Source of the DNA: Massilia putida | GTDB lineage: Bacteria; Pseudomonadota; Gammaproteobacteria; Burkholderiales; Burkholderiaceae_D | DNA length: 64,000 nucleotides | Assembly: GCF_001941825.1 (NCBI RefSeq) | Contig: NZ_CP019038.1 | Location: 6,262,001 to 6,326,000, forward strand | Direction of reading: 5' to 3' | In this document: positions 19,000 through 27,434 of the stretch, in pieces | Layout: every line of letters begins with the position of its first letter | Numbering within the stretch: the stretch's first letter is position 1 | The notes under the pieces: generated by a model | What the model was told of the DNA's origin: nothing | Seen by the model: the letters and a program-made list of their open reading frames with translations, nothing else | Database searches by the model: none | Position numbers and translations under genes: made by a program

Positions 19000-19985
19000 A
19001 CCGCACCGTGAGCCGTACCTTGCAGCGCGCGCCCGCGTCCAGCCGGATCGGCTATTTCGGCAAGATTCCGGCGCACAGCGACTTCGTCAAGCTGGCCGAC
19101 GACCAGCCGGTCATCGGCATGCTGGACGATTGGATCGCCCAGGTGATGACACGGCTGCCCGCCGATGCACGCTGGAAGCTGAATTACGACGCGATGGCCC
19201 CGGCCAGCTTTGCCTTCGTCGGGCCTGGCCGGCGCCATGCCGTGGCTGGTCACCTCGTCGCCAGCCACGACCGCTCGGGGCGGCGCTTCCCGTTCCTGAT
19301 GATGCGCACGATCGACGTGCCCGATCCGGCCGGCTTCGTTACACGCTGCCCGCTGATCTTCGGGCCGTTGTGGGACTACCTGGAAGGCATGGCGCCGCGC
19401 GTGCTGGGCAGTGGCGACCCGAGCGCGTACCTGCAGGCGATCGCGGACGCGCCGGCGGCGCTGGGCGGGCACGATGCCGCCCTGGACAGTTATCTGGCCC
19501 TGTCCACCGTGGGCGAGCTGACGGCGCAGCTGGAACTGGCGACGAACCGCATGATCCTCGGGCTCGGTCTGCTGCTGCAGCCCGTCATGCACAGCCGTCC
19601 CGCCAGCCTCCACAAGAGCCTCGTGCTGCCGCTGCCGTGCGATGGCGTCAACCGGTACGCCGCCGCCGCCTTCTGGCTGGAACTGGTGCTGCCGTTCATC
19701 CGGCGCAGCGGTTTCGATCTCGTGTTGTTCCTGACCCGCGTGCGCGAGCGTCCTGCCCTCGTCGTCGGCTTCGGCGGCGAGGCGGCCGGCACGCTCCATG
19801 CCCTGATCGACCCGCTCGTCGCCGTCGACCAGCAGGTGCACCTCGCCGACGACGCCTGGATCGACGAGCAGCTGGGCCTGGACGTCGATGTGCGTACCCT
19901 GGCCAGCTATCTCGAACAGCCGGCGCTGCCCCTGCGTCTGGCGCGCGAATTGTTCTTGAAAACCTTTATCGGAGCCGCGCCTTGA
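18996..19985 (+). CDS. tagF: TagF (ImpM) T6SS accessory protein
   Basis: 329 aa, GTG start overlapping the tssM stop (GTGA). The N-terminus carries the TagF/ImpM signature IGYFGKIPAHSDFVKL, followed by PASFAFVGPGRRHAVAG and FPFLMMRTI. In other bacteria TagF is a post-translational repressor of T6SS assembly, or interacts with the Fha/PppA pathway; no ppkA, pppA or fha gene is visible here. The stop codon overlaps the TTG start of the OmpA-like gene, so tssM, tagF and the OmpA-like gene form a translationally coupled operon. Confidence 0.87.
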   Translation: MNRTVSRTLQRAPASSRIGYFGKIPAHSDFVKLADDQPVIGMLDDWIAQVMTRLPADARWKLNYDAMAPASFAFVGPGRRHAVAGHLVASHDRSGRRFPFLMMRTIDVPDPAGFVTRCPLIFGPLWDYLEGMAPRVLGSGDPSAYLQAIADAPAALGGHDAALDSYLALSTVGELTAQLELATNRMILGLGLLLQPVMHSRPASLHKSLVLPLPCDGVNRYAAAAFWLELVLPFIRRSGFDLVLFLTRVRERPALVVGFGGEAAGTLHALIDPLVAVDQQVHLADDAWIDEQLGLDVDVRTLASYLEQPALPLRLARELFLKTFIGAAP

Positions 19986-20752
19986 ATCCGAAGACACTGA
20001 TGTTGACCATGGCCGTCGCGGCCGCCACCTGCGCGCCGGTCGCCGCCCTCGCGGATGCCGCCGCGCCCATCGTCGTCTCCGGTACGGTCGGGGATGACGC
20101 CAGCAAGGCCGCGTTGCTGGCCCGCCTGCGCGCCGTGTACGGTCCCGAGCGGATCGTGGACCAGCTCGCGGTCGGCCGAGTCTCGACGCCGGCGAACTGG
20201 AACGAGCATGTCGGCAAGCTGATCGGTCCGAACCTGAAACTGATCAGCCGGGGCCAGTTACAGATCGACGGCACCAACGTCAGCCTGCGCGGCGATGTTG
20301 CCAGCGAGGCCCAGCGCACGCAAGTCGCGAGCGACATGGCGCTGGCCCTCGACCCCGGCTACACGGTCAACAACGGCCTGCGTGTGGCGGGTTCGGAGCA
20401 GGGCATGCTGGATGCGGCGCTGGCCAACCGCATCATCGAATTCGAATCCGGCCAAGCCACGCTGACGGATTCCGGCAAGGCCATCCTCGACCAGATGAGC
20501 GTGGCGTTGCTGCGCCTCAAGGACAAGCGGGTCGAGGTCATCGGCCACACCGACAATGCGGGCTCGCGCGCCGGCAACCTGTCGCTGAGCCAGGCACGGG
20601 CCGAGGCCGTCAAGGCCTATGTGGTCGGGCGCGGCATCAAGTCCGACATGATCGCCGTGTCCGGCGAAGGCCCGGACCGTCCCGTGGCGGACAACCGCAC
20701 GCCGGAAGGACGGGCGCGCAACCGGCGTATCGAGTTCAAGGTCGTCCAGTAA
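19982..20752 (+). CDS. OmpA-family peptidoglycan-binding protein of the T6SS locus
   Basis: 256 aa. I chose the TTG at 19982 because GGAG sits 7 bases upstream and it overlaps the tagF stop; the ATG at 20000 is the alternative. The signal peptide ends near AALADA. The middle (QLQIDGTNVSLRGDVASEAQ) resembles a BON-like beta-alpha fold. The C-terminal OmpA domain has RIIEFESGQATLTDSGK, VEVIGHTDNAGS and GRARNRRIEFKV, including the Asp and Arg that bind diaminopimelate. It probably anchors the T6SS membrane complex to peptidoglycan, replacing the OmpA extension that some TssL proteins carry and the TssL here lacks. Confidence 0.83.
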   Translation: MNPKTLMLTMAVAAATCAPVAALADAAAPIVVSGTVGDDASKAALLARLRAVYGPERIVDQLAVGRVSTPANWNEHVGKLIGPNLKLISRGQLQIDGTNVSLRGDVASEAQRTQVASDMALALDPGYTVNNGLRVAGSEQGMLDAALANRIIEFESGQATLTDSGKAILDQMSVALLRLKDKRVEVIGHTDNAGSRAGNLSLSQARAEAVKAYVVGRGIKSDMIAVSGEGPDRPVADNRTPEGRARNRRIEFKVVQ

Positions 20753-20810
20753 CGCTTATCTGTTACGGCGGCGTAGAACGACCTGTCGAGCAGCCAGAAC
20801 GGTGCCCCCA

Positions 20811-21569
20811 TCAGGGCAACGTGATCGTCACATTGGCCGACCGCGGCGGCAGTTTGATGAGATCGTTGTAACTGACCAGCGCCCGGTCCGTCTCGTGGCC
20901 GAGCGCGCTCCGGTACCCCAGATAGGCGCCGAGGCCGGCCAGCGCGAAGACGCCGCACAAGACCCACAGCGACGTGTCGCTCCCGAGCTTGTGGACAATC
21001 TGATCGGGCCGTTCCGCGTGCGGTGCGAAGGCGCGGCTTTTACCGCGCATGCGCGCGATCTCGTCGCCGAGGCGCGCCGTCAGGTAGTTCAGTTTATCGC
21101 GGCCGTCGAGGGCGAAGCGGCCCTGGAAGCCCAGCAGCAGGCACAGATGGTAGACCTCGAGCGCCTGCAGGTGTGCGCTGCCCTTGGCGCGCAGGTCTTC
21201 CAGGCGCTGGAAAAAATGCTCGCCGGCTAACTGGTCGCCGAACAGGCGCAGTTGCAGCGGCCGGGTTTCCCAGGCTTCGCGGATGGCGTAGTCGGAACCG
21301 AGGATGATCTCGTCGACGGCCGCGCAGAAGGCATATTTTGCCGCCGTCACGTCGTCGGCCGGGATGCCGAGCGCCTTGGCGCTGCGGTCGACGTCGCCGA
21401 GGAAGCTTGTCATGCGGTCGGCGAAGCCGCCCTGGTCCTGCGGGCCGCAGCCGTTTTTGAGGAGGAACAGGGCATAAAACCCCTCGACCATCAGGTCGAC
21501 GAGAGCAGGGGCGGTGCCGGCGGCGCCGCGTTGGGTGGGCGCGGCGCGCCGTTCGACGGGATGGTTCAT
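20811..21569 (-). CDS. tssL: TssL (DotU/ImpK) T6SS inner-membrane protein
   Basis: 252 aa. The N-terminal DotU domain is cytoplasmic and helical (LVDLMVEGFYALFLLKNG, AAKYAFCAAVDEIILGSDY, LRLFGDQLAGEHFFQRLEDL). A single C-terminal membrane helix follows (TSLWVLCGVFALAGLGAYLGY) with a short periplasmic tail. There is no OmpA extension. TssL joins TssM and TssJ in the membrane complex and contacts the baseplate through TssK. The start codon overlaps the end of tssK by 4 bp, so the leftward operon reads tssJ, tssK, tssL. Confidence 0.93.
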   Translation of the reverse strand: MNHPVERRAAPTQRGAAGTAPALVDLMVEGFYALFLLKNGCGPQDQGGFADRMTSFLGDVDRSAKALGIPADDVTAAKYAFCAAVDEIILGSDYAIREAWETRPLQLRLFGDQLAGEHFFQRLEDLRAKGSAHLQALEVYHLCLLLGFQGRFALDGRDKLNYLTARLGDEIARMRGKSRAFAPHAERPDQIVHKLGSDTSLWVLCGVFALAGLGAYLGYRSALGHETDRALVSYNDLIKLPPRSANVTITLP

Positions 21570-22912
21570 GCTGCGATCGCAATCAGTTCGAGTTTGAGGT
21601 CACGGATACCGTTCGGCACGTAGATCGAGATGGCTTGCGCCTTGAGCATGCTGTCGTACAGCACGCCGCGGTTATCGAGCACGAAATACACCATGTCCGG
21701 CCGCACGGGCAGCGCGCCGGGCACCTGGGCCGCATGCGTCAGTTTCACGCCGGGCATGGCCGTCAGCACCAGCTTGTCGACGTCTTCCGGGGCGCCGATC
21801 TTGAAGCGCAGCGGGACGATGTCGACGAGCTGCAGCGCCGCCAGGTCGGCCGCCACGCCCAGGTACAGCGTCGTCTGGGCGTTGATCTTGCCGGAGTCGA
21901 GCGCGCCCAGATGGTAGGACGGGCGGTCGTTCGACAGCGCGATCGCGAAATACCGGGACGAGATCACGGTGTCCAGCAGTTCGCGCAGGATACCGTCCAG
22001 GCGCGCGAAGGCCGGGCCCGGGGCCTGGTGCGCATAGGCCGGCAAGTCTTCCAGCCTGGCCGTGCGCGAAAACGTCATCAGGCCGCCGGCCAGCGCCAGC
22101 AGTTCCTGGAACAGGCGTTCCGGATGCAGCTCGCGGTGGTTCAGATAATGGGTCAGCGCGGCGTAGCCGGTGCTGACCGTGTGCAGCAGCCAGAACGACG
22201 CGACGTCGCCGCCGCGCAGCTCGATGACGTGCCGGCCCGGTTCGCGGTAGTGGCCGTACAGGGCGTTGACCTTGGCCAGCAGCTTTTCCATCAGGCGTAC
22301 GAGGCGTCCGTGCAGCCCCTGGGCGCCGGCGATCGACAAGCTGGGCGCAATGAATGCTTGGTCGACCTCGAAGCCGCCGGTCGCCACCCGCTGCAGGCGC
22401 ACGAGCGGGAAGCTGTCGTAGGCGTCCAGCGATTCGAGTTCGGACACGAGGCGCACGGTGCGGGTCAGGTAGGCCACCGGGGCCGGGGCGGCCTGGCTGA
22501 ACAGGTCCAGGGTATCGTGTTCGCGCTGGCCGAAGCGGGCATCCGGCCGCGTTTCGCCACGGCCCGCGCAATTGTCGCCGTGCGCTTTCAGCACGGGCAG
22601 GGCCGCGTGGAAGGTAATCGTCTGCACGTCGGGCGGCAACTCGTCCAGGCGGGCCTGCGGCGGCAGCGGGTCCTGGTCCGGCGCGCGCACGACGTCGCCG
22701 TCCGGGAAAATCAGGGACAGCTCGGTCACGCGCAGCGTGTCGGCCTTGAGGGCATCGGTATCGATGGCCAGCCTGCGCACACCCCAGCAATAAGGATGCA
22801 GCGCGTTGGCCGTCTCGTTCAGCCGTGCTTCGTGGTAGCGGTCCTGTTGCTGGAAGTGCTGGGGACGCAGGAACAATCCTTCGCCCCACAAGACTTTCGA
22901 CGGTATATTCAT
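21566..22912 (-). CDS. tssK: TssK T6SS baseplate protein
   Basis: 448 aa from the ATG at 22912 with GGGAGG upstream. The longer open frame would run into the tssJ gene and lacks the family N-terminus. Residues 1-20 give the TssK signature (KVLWGEGLFLRPQHFQQQDR). The C-terminus (VYFVLDNRGVLYDSMLKAQAISIYVPNGI) is the domain that contacts TssL/TssM. TssK trimers connect the baseplate to the membrane complex. Its usual baseplate partners TssF and TssG are not encoded in this window. Confidence 0.93.
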   Translation of the reverse strand: MNIPSKVLWGEGLFLRPQHFQQQDRYHEARLNETANALHPYCWGVRRLAIDTDALKADTLRVTELSLIFPDGDVVRAPDQDPLPPQARLDELPPDVQTITFHAALPVLKAHGDNCAGRGETRPDARFGQREHDTLDLFSQAAPAPVAYLTRTVRLVSELESLDAYDSFPLVRLQRVATGGFEVDQAFIAPSLSIAGAQGLHGRLVRLMEKLLAKVNALYGHYREPGRHVIELRGGDVASFWLLHTVSTGYAALTHYLNHRELHPERLFQELLALAGGLMTFSRTARLEDLPAYAHQAPGPAFARLDGILRELLDTVISSRYFAIALSNDRPSYHLGALDSGKINAQTTLYLGVAADLAALQLVDIVPLRFKIGAPEDVDKLVLTAMPGVKLTHAAQVPGALPVRPDMVYFVLDNRGVLYDSMLKAQAISIYVPNGIRDLKLELIAIAA

Positions 22913-22958
22913 GGGCCTCCCTTCACAAATCTCTAGCTTGCTGGAAACGTTGCAGCGC

Positions 22959-23522
22959 TTATTGACAGTGGACAAGAGACAAAGGCTTGACGCTATCGCC
23001 GGCAGGCAGAGCACCCGTGCCGACCGTCAGCGCGCAGGCGTGAAGGCCGATGGTGACGCCGGCCTGTTCGACGTCCGCGGCGGGGAACACGGCGCGCCAG
23101 CCGTGTTCGGCCGGCGCATGGAACAGGGCGACGACGCCGAGCCACGGCGTGTCGCGCGCCAGCCTGTCGTTGACGTCGAGACGCCGCCCCGGCACCAGCG
23201 TGACGTCGCGGACGTCGACGAGGTCCGCGCCGAGCGCTTCGCGTTCCGCCTGCGGGGACAGGAAGGCGGTATAGGGCGCCTGTTCGAACGCGCCGCGCTG
23301 GCGCAGCTTGTAGATGCGCACCAGCAGGGCCAGCGACTGGCCGCGCGCATCCACGTTCAGCCGTGGCGCGGCGTGCAGGTGCACGACCACGTTGCGCGGC
23401 GGCAGCTGGGATTCCGGCACGGGCGGCGGCTTGCGCAGCCCGATCGCGTCCAGCGCGCCGCCGCCGGCACAGCCGCCGAGCATCCAGATCAGGCCACACC
23501 ATCCCATCCACGATCGTATCAT
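22959..23522 (-). CDS. tssJ: TssJ T6SS outer-membrane lipoprotein
   Basis: 187 aa from the ATG at 23522, with AAGGAG 6 bases upstream; earlier in-frame Met codons lack a ribosome binding site. The signal peptide ends in the lipobox LGGC (Cys18). The mature part is the TssJ beta-sandwich (NVVVHLHAAPRLNVDARGQSLALLVRIYKL..., FLSPQAEREALGADLV). TssJ anchors the C-terminal domain of TssM at the outer membrane. It is first in the leftward tssJKL operon, divergent from the lipoprotein-tssBC operon, with about 190 bp of shared promoter region. Confidence 0.9.
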   Translation of the reverse strand: MIRSWMGWCGLIWMLGGCAGGGALDAIGLRKPPPVPESQLPPRNVVVHLHAAPRLNVDARGQSLALLVRIYKLRQRGAFEQAPYTAFLSPQAEREALGADLVDVRDVTLVPGRRLDVNDRLARDTPWLGVVALFHAPAEHGWRAVFPAADVEQAGVTIGLHACALTVGTGALPAGDSVKPLSLVHCQ

Positions 23523-23709
23523 CGGCACTCCTTGCATTTGGTAATGAGGACAGGAAGATTTAACGGCTTTGTCCGCCATGTGCGCTGAGCCCGCGCAACG
23601 GACTTTTCGACAAGGCACAATCGGCCGGTAAAGGTGTGTTGATGGCACGCAATTCTGCTGAGAAATCGTTCACCAATAATGGCGTCTGATTTCACACCGG
23701 GAGAGCCAG

Positions 23710-24303
23710 ATGCCATTCGAACGCCTGATGCCGCTTGCCGCGGTGCCCCTTACCTGTATCGCGTTGCTGTCGGCCTGCGCCAGTACCGCGCCGGAGTCCA
23801 GCCATGCCGCCGCCAAGGCCGGGTCGACGATGGCGACGGCGATGGCGGAAGCGGACGCCGCCGTGCTGGCGGGCCAGAACGACAAGGCCTATGCGATCCT
23901 CAAGAAGGCCGGCGGCACTTTCCCGACCGACAAGACTCCGTGGGTGCGCATGGCCCAGATGCACTTCGACAGCACGAACTATGGCGAAGCGATCGTCGAT
24001 GCGCTGGAAGCCCTGGAGCGCGACCCGGACGACACGCTGGCGAACAGCATCGTCGCCGTGAGCGGCCTGCGCGTGACGAGCAAGGCGCTGGCCGATCTGA
24101 GCCAGAAGAACAACCTCACGGGCAATGTTCGGACCGAGGCGCAGGACCTCGCCAAGCTGCTGCGCACGAGCCTGAACGAAGACGTCCTGGTGCCGAACAA
24201 CCGTCCACCGGCCACGCACACGCGTGAGACCTCGCGCAAGGCCGCCGCCGCGTCGGTCACGCGTTCTACCGCATCGAGCGATCCGTTCGGCACGCTCAAA
24301 TAA
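23710..24303 (+). CDS. TPR-like lipoprotein of the T6SS locus
   Basis: 197 aa, with GGGAGAG before the ATG. The signal peptide has lipobox LLSAC (Cys23). Residues ~45-130 form helical, TPR-like repeats (AYAILKKAGGTFPTDKTPWVRMAQMHF, GEAIVDALEALERDPDD). The tail is Ala/Ser/Thr-rich. Lipoproteins of this type often precede tssB in proteobacterial T6SS loci, but their function is not established. It is the first gene of the rightward operon leading to tssB, tssC and hcp. Confidence 0.75.
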   Translation: MPFERLMPLAAVPLTCIALLSACASTAPESSHAAAKAGSTMATAMAEADAAVLAGQNDKAYAILKKAGGTFPTDKTPWVRMAQMHFDSTNYGEAIVDALEALERDPDDTLANSIVAVSGLRVTSKALADLSQKNNLTGNVRTEAQDLAKLLRTSLNEDVLVPNNRPPATHTRETSRKAAAASVTRSTASSDPFGTLK

Positions 24304-24330
24304 CCCGCCAACAGCCTCACTGGAGACGAT

Positions 24331-24849
24331 ATGCCCAAGAATGAAAGCGTGCAGAAACGCCTGCAGAAAGTGCGCGCGCCGCGCGTGCAGATGACGTACG
24401 ACGTCGAGATCGGCGACGCGATCGAGAACAAGGAGTTGCCGTTCGTGGTCGGTGTGCTGGGCGACTTCGGCACCGATCCCGACGCGCCCAAGAAACGTCT
24501 CAAGGACCGCAAATTCGTCAACGTCGATGCCGACAATTTCGACGAGGTGCTGGGTGGCGTGGCGCCGGCGACGAGCTTTCGCGTGCAGAACCACCTGTCG
24601 CCGGAAGGCGGCGAGTTCGCCGTGCAGCTGCAGTTCAAGCAGATGGACGACTTCCGCCCGGAGGCCGTCGTGCAGCAGGTGGCGCCGCTCAAGGGGCTGC
24701 TGGACGCCCGCGCCAAGCTGGCCGACCTGCGCAACAAGCTGGCCGGCAACGACAAGCTGGAGGACCTGTTGAACGACGTGCTGACCAACACGGAAAAACT
24801 GGGCAGCTTGCGCAAGGGCGGCGGCAAGCCGGGCAAGGAGGACGCATGA
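24331..24849 (+). CDS. tssB: TssB (VipA/ImpB) contractile sheath small subunit
   Basis: 172 aa. The N-terminus has the conserved RAPRVQMTYDVEIGDAIE and LPFVVGVLGDFG, followed by KFVNVDADNFDEVL and LQFKQMDDFRPEAVV, all typical of TssB. With TssC it forms the T6SS sheath that contracts to fire the Hcp tube and is recycled by TssH. The stop codon overlaps the tssC start (ATGA), which keeps subunit synthesis coupled. Confidence 0.96.
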   Translation: MPKNESVQKRLQKVRAPRVQMTYDVEIGDAIENKELPFVVGVLGDFGTDPDAPKKRLKDRKFVNVDADNFDEVLGGVAPATSFRVQNHLSPEGGEFAVQLQFKQMDDFRPEAVVQQVAPLKGLLDARAKLADLRNKLAGNDKLEDLLNDVLTNTEKLGSLRKGGGKPGKEDA

Positions 24850-26339
24850 GCGCGATCCTTGAGACGGCCAATGCCGCGTCGGCGCACGCCGGTGAACTGG
24901 ATGTATCGCTGCTCGACCAGATCGTCGAGCAGAGCCGGGTGGCGAAATCGAGCAGCGAGCACGAACGGGCGCGCGACATCATTTCCGAGCTCGTGAGCCA
25001 GGTCATGGAAGGCACGATGGTCATGTCGACGAATCTGTCGGCCACGATCGATGCGCGCCTGGCGGAGCTGGACCGGATGATCTCGGACCAGCTGTCCGCG
25101 ATCATGCACGCCCCCGAATTCCAGAAGCTGGAGCGCAGCTGGACCGGCCTGCATTATCTCGTCAAGAACACGGCGACGGGCACCGGCCTGCAGGTGCGCA
25201 TGCTCAATGCCAGCAAGCGCGACCTCGTGAAGGATTTCCAGTCGGCGCTCGAATTCGACCAGAGCACGCTGTTCAAGAAGGTCTACGAAGAGGAATTCGG
25301 CAGCTTCGGCGGCGCGCCGTATGGCACGCTGATCGGCGACTTCGAGATCACGCGCCAGCCCGAGGACATCTATTTTCTCGAGCAGATGTCGCATGTGGCG
25401 GCGGCCAGCCATGCGCCGTTCATCACGTCGGCGGGGCCGGAACTGTTCGGCGTCGAGAGCTTCGGCGACCTGGGCAAGCCGCGCGACCTGGCGAAGGTGT
25501 TCGACACGGTCGAATACGCGAAATGGAAGGCGTTCCGAGAATCGGAAGATGCGCGCTACGTCGGCCTGACGTTGCCGCGTTTCCTGGGCCGGCTGCCGTA
25601 CAACCCGGCCGACGGCACCGCGACGGAAGGCTTCAATTTCGTCGAGGACGTGGACGGGACCGACCACCAGAAATACCTGTGGTGTAACGCGGCCTATGCC
25701 TTCGCCACCAAGCTGACGAAGGCGTTCGAGGATTATGGCTGGTGCGCGGCGATCCGCGGCGTCGAGGGCGGCGGCCTCGTCGAGAATCTGCCCACGCACA
25801 CGTTCAAGACGGACGAGGGCGAGATCGCCTTGAAATGCCCGACGGAGCTGGCGATCACGGACCGCCGCGAGAAAGAGCTGTCGGACCTCGGCTTCATCTC
25901 GCTCGTGCACTGCAAGAACACGTCGTACGCCGCGTTCTTCGGCGCGCAGTCGGCGCAGAAGGCCCGCAAGTACGCGAACGACGCGGCCAACGCAAACGCG
26001 CTGCTGTCGTCGCAGCTGCAATACATCTTCGCCGTGTCGCGCATCGCGCACTACATGAAGGCCATGATGCGCGACAAGATCGGCAGCTTCGCCGCGGCCT
26101 CCAACGTCGAGGATTATCTGAACCGCTGGCTGACGCAATACGTGCTCCTCGACGATAACGCGAGCCAGGAACAGAAGGCGCAATTCCCGCTGCGCGAAGC
26201 GAGCGTGCAAGTGGCCGAGGTGCCGGGGCGGCCCGGCGTGTACCGGGCCGTGTCGTTCCTGCGCCCGCATTTCCAGCTCGACGAATTGTCCGTTTCGCTC
26301 CGATTGGTCGCGGAGTTGCCGCAATCGACCAAGAACTGA
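24846..26339 (+). CDS. tssC: TssC (VipB/ImpC) contractile sheath large subunit
   Basis: 497 aa, full family length. Conserved stretches include FQKLERSWTGLHYLV, PYGTLIGDFEI, HAPFITSAGPELFG, LPRFLGRLPYNP and FNFVEDVDG, with a C-terminus ending in the sheath beta-strand region (VAEVPGRPGVYRAVSFLRPHFQLDEL). It co-assembles with TssB. The gene lies 30 bp before hcp. Confidence 0.97.
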   Translation: MSAILETANAASAHAGELDVSLLDQIVEQSRVAKSSSEHERARDIISELVSQVMEGTMVMSTNLSATIDARLAELDRMISDQLSAIMHAPEFQKLERSWTGLHYLVKNTATGTGLQVRMLNASKRDLVKDFQSALEFDQSTLFKKVYEEEFGSFGGAPYGTLIGDFEITRQPEDIYFLEQMSHVAAASHAPFITSAGPELFGVESFGDLGKPRDLAKVFDTVEYAKWKAFRESEDARYVGLTLPRFLGRLPYNPADGTATEGFNFVEDVDGTDHQKYLWCNAAYAFATKLTKAFEDYGWCAAIRGVEGGGLVENLPTHTFKTDEGEIALKCPTELAITDRREKELSDLGFISLVHCKNTSYAAFFGAQSAQKARKYANDAANANALLSSQLQYIFAVSRIAHYMKAMMRDKIGSFAAASNVEDYLNRWLTQYVLLDDNASQEQKAQFPLREASVQVAEVPGRPGVYRAVSFLRPHFQLDELSVSLRLVAELPQSTKN

Positions 26340-26369
26340 TTCTTCCAATAACCTGAACTGGAGTAGAAC

Positions 26370-26861
26370 ATGGCAATTGACGTGTACCTGCAAATCGACG
26401 GCATCAAGGGCGAGTCGGCCGACGACAAGCACAAGGACTGGATCGAGTGCAAATCGGTCAACTGGGGCGTGACGCAACCCAAGTCCGCGACGGCGTCGAC
26501 CGGCGGCGGCCACACCGCCGAGCGCTGCGAGCATGACGAGATCGAGATCGCCAAGCTGGCCGACTTGTCCTCGCCGCTGCTGCTGCAGACCTGCTCGTCG
26601 GGCAAGACGATCCCCAAGGCGAAATTCGAATTCATGCGCGCCGACGGGCAGGGCGAACGCGTCAAGTATTTCGAGATCGAGATCGAAAACGTCCTGATCG
26701 GCACCGTCAAGCCCCAGGTCGCGGAAGGCGACTTCCTGCACGAGAAAGTCGGCCTGAAATTCTCGAAGATCAAGTGGAAGTACACCCAGCAGAAGATCGG
26801 CGGCGGCGCCGGCGGCAATACGTCGGGCGGCTGGGATCTCGCCACCAACCGGGTCGTTTGA
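26370..26861 (+). CDS. hcp: Hcp (TssD) T6SS tube protein
   Basis: 163 aa, Hcp1 family (IDVYLQIDGIKGESADDKHKD, ECKSVNWGV, EIEIAKLADLSSPLLLQTCSSG, EIEIENVLIGT). Hexameric rings stack into the inner tube and carry effectors. There is no C-terminal effector extension. A terminator-like hairpin directly after the gene should give more hcp than downstream transcript. Confidence 0.96.
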   Translation: MAIDVYLQIDGIKGESADDKHKDWIECKSVNWGVTQPKSATASTGGGHTAERCEHDEIEIAKLADLSSPLLLQTCSSGKTIPKAKFEFMRADGQGERVKYFEIEIENVLIGTVKPQVAEGDFLHEKVGLKFSKIKWKYTQQKIGGGAGGNTSGGWDLATNRVV

Positions 26862-26888
26862 CGCGCCACTCCCACATTCCCCGCGTTT

Positions 26889-26917
26889 GCCGCGGTCTCC
26901 GGGCCGCGGCGTTTTTT
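26889..26917 (+). terminator. Terminator-like hairpin between hcp and tssE
   Basis: Arms GCCGCGG (26889-26895) and CCGCGGC (26904-26910) enclose an 8-base loop, followed by G and six T residues. Because tssE, tssH and tssA follow on the same strand 26 bp later, this is probably a partial terminator that raises Hcp output relative to the rest of the operon. Confidence 0.72.
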
Positions 26918-26942
26918 CCTGCGGCTTTGAACGGGAGCAGCG

Positions 26943-27434
26943 ATGACAGCCTATCTTCCCGGCCTGCTGGACCGCCTGATGGGACAGCAGGCCCACCCCG
27001 GCCGTCCGGGGGCCGAGCAACTCAAGGACAACGTCGCGCGCGACCTGGAAGCCCTGCTGAACGCCCGCGCCGGCATGCCACCGGCAACCTTCGACGCCTA
27101 TCCGCTGGCGCGCGCCTCCATCCTCAACTACGGCCTGACGGACTTCGCCGCATTCTGCCTCTCCAGCAGCGAGGACCGGGCCGCGATCTGCGCCTGCCTC
27201 GAGGAGGCGATCGAGCGCCACGAGCCGCGCCTGAAAAACGTCAGCGCCGCGCTGGAAGACGAGCAGGGCGGCGTCAACCGCCTCAGGTTCGTGATCAACG
27301 CGACCCTACAGGCCGGCCCCGACGTCGAACCGGTCAATTTCAATGCCGTGCTGCAGCCATCCTCGCTGAACTACGCGATCAGCAGGGCCACCACACAAAG
27401 GACATCGACATGGATATCAACCTCAAGACCCTGA
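26943..27434 (+). CDS. tssE: TssE (GPW/gp25) T6SS baseplate protein
   Basis: 163 aa, with GGGAGCAG before the ATG. Conserved gp25-like features are a Leu-rich N-terminus (LPGLLDRLMG), SILNYGLTDFAAF, the EAIERHEPRL motif and RLRFVINATLQAGPDVEPVNFNAVL. TssE seeds sheath assembly at the baseplate. The last ~14 residues (after YAISRA) look unlike the family end. The reading frame overlaps tssH by 25 bp. In most T6SS loci tssF and tssG stand exactly here, between tssE and tssH, and they are missing. Confidence 0.88.
   Translation: MTAYLPGLLDRLMGQQAHPGRPGAEQLKDNVARDLEALLNARAGMPPATFDAYPLARASILNYGLTDFAAFCLSSSEDRAAICACLEEAIERHEPRLKNVSAALEDEQGGVNRLRFVINATLQAGPDVEPVNFNAVLQPSSLNYAISRATTQRTSTWISTSRP

Noticed and set aside
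23979..27221. Minus-strand open frame of 1080 codons opposite tssB, tssC and hcp
   Set aside because: The opposite strand encodes recognisable, full-length T6SS proteins; the antisense frame has no start signal or domain.
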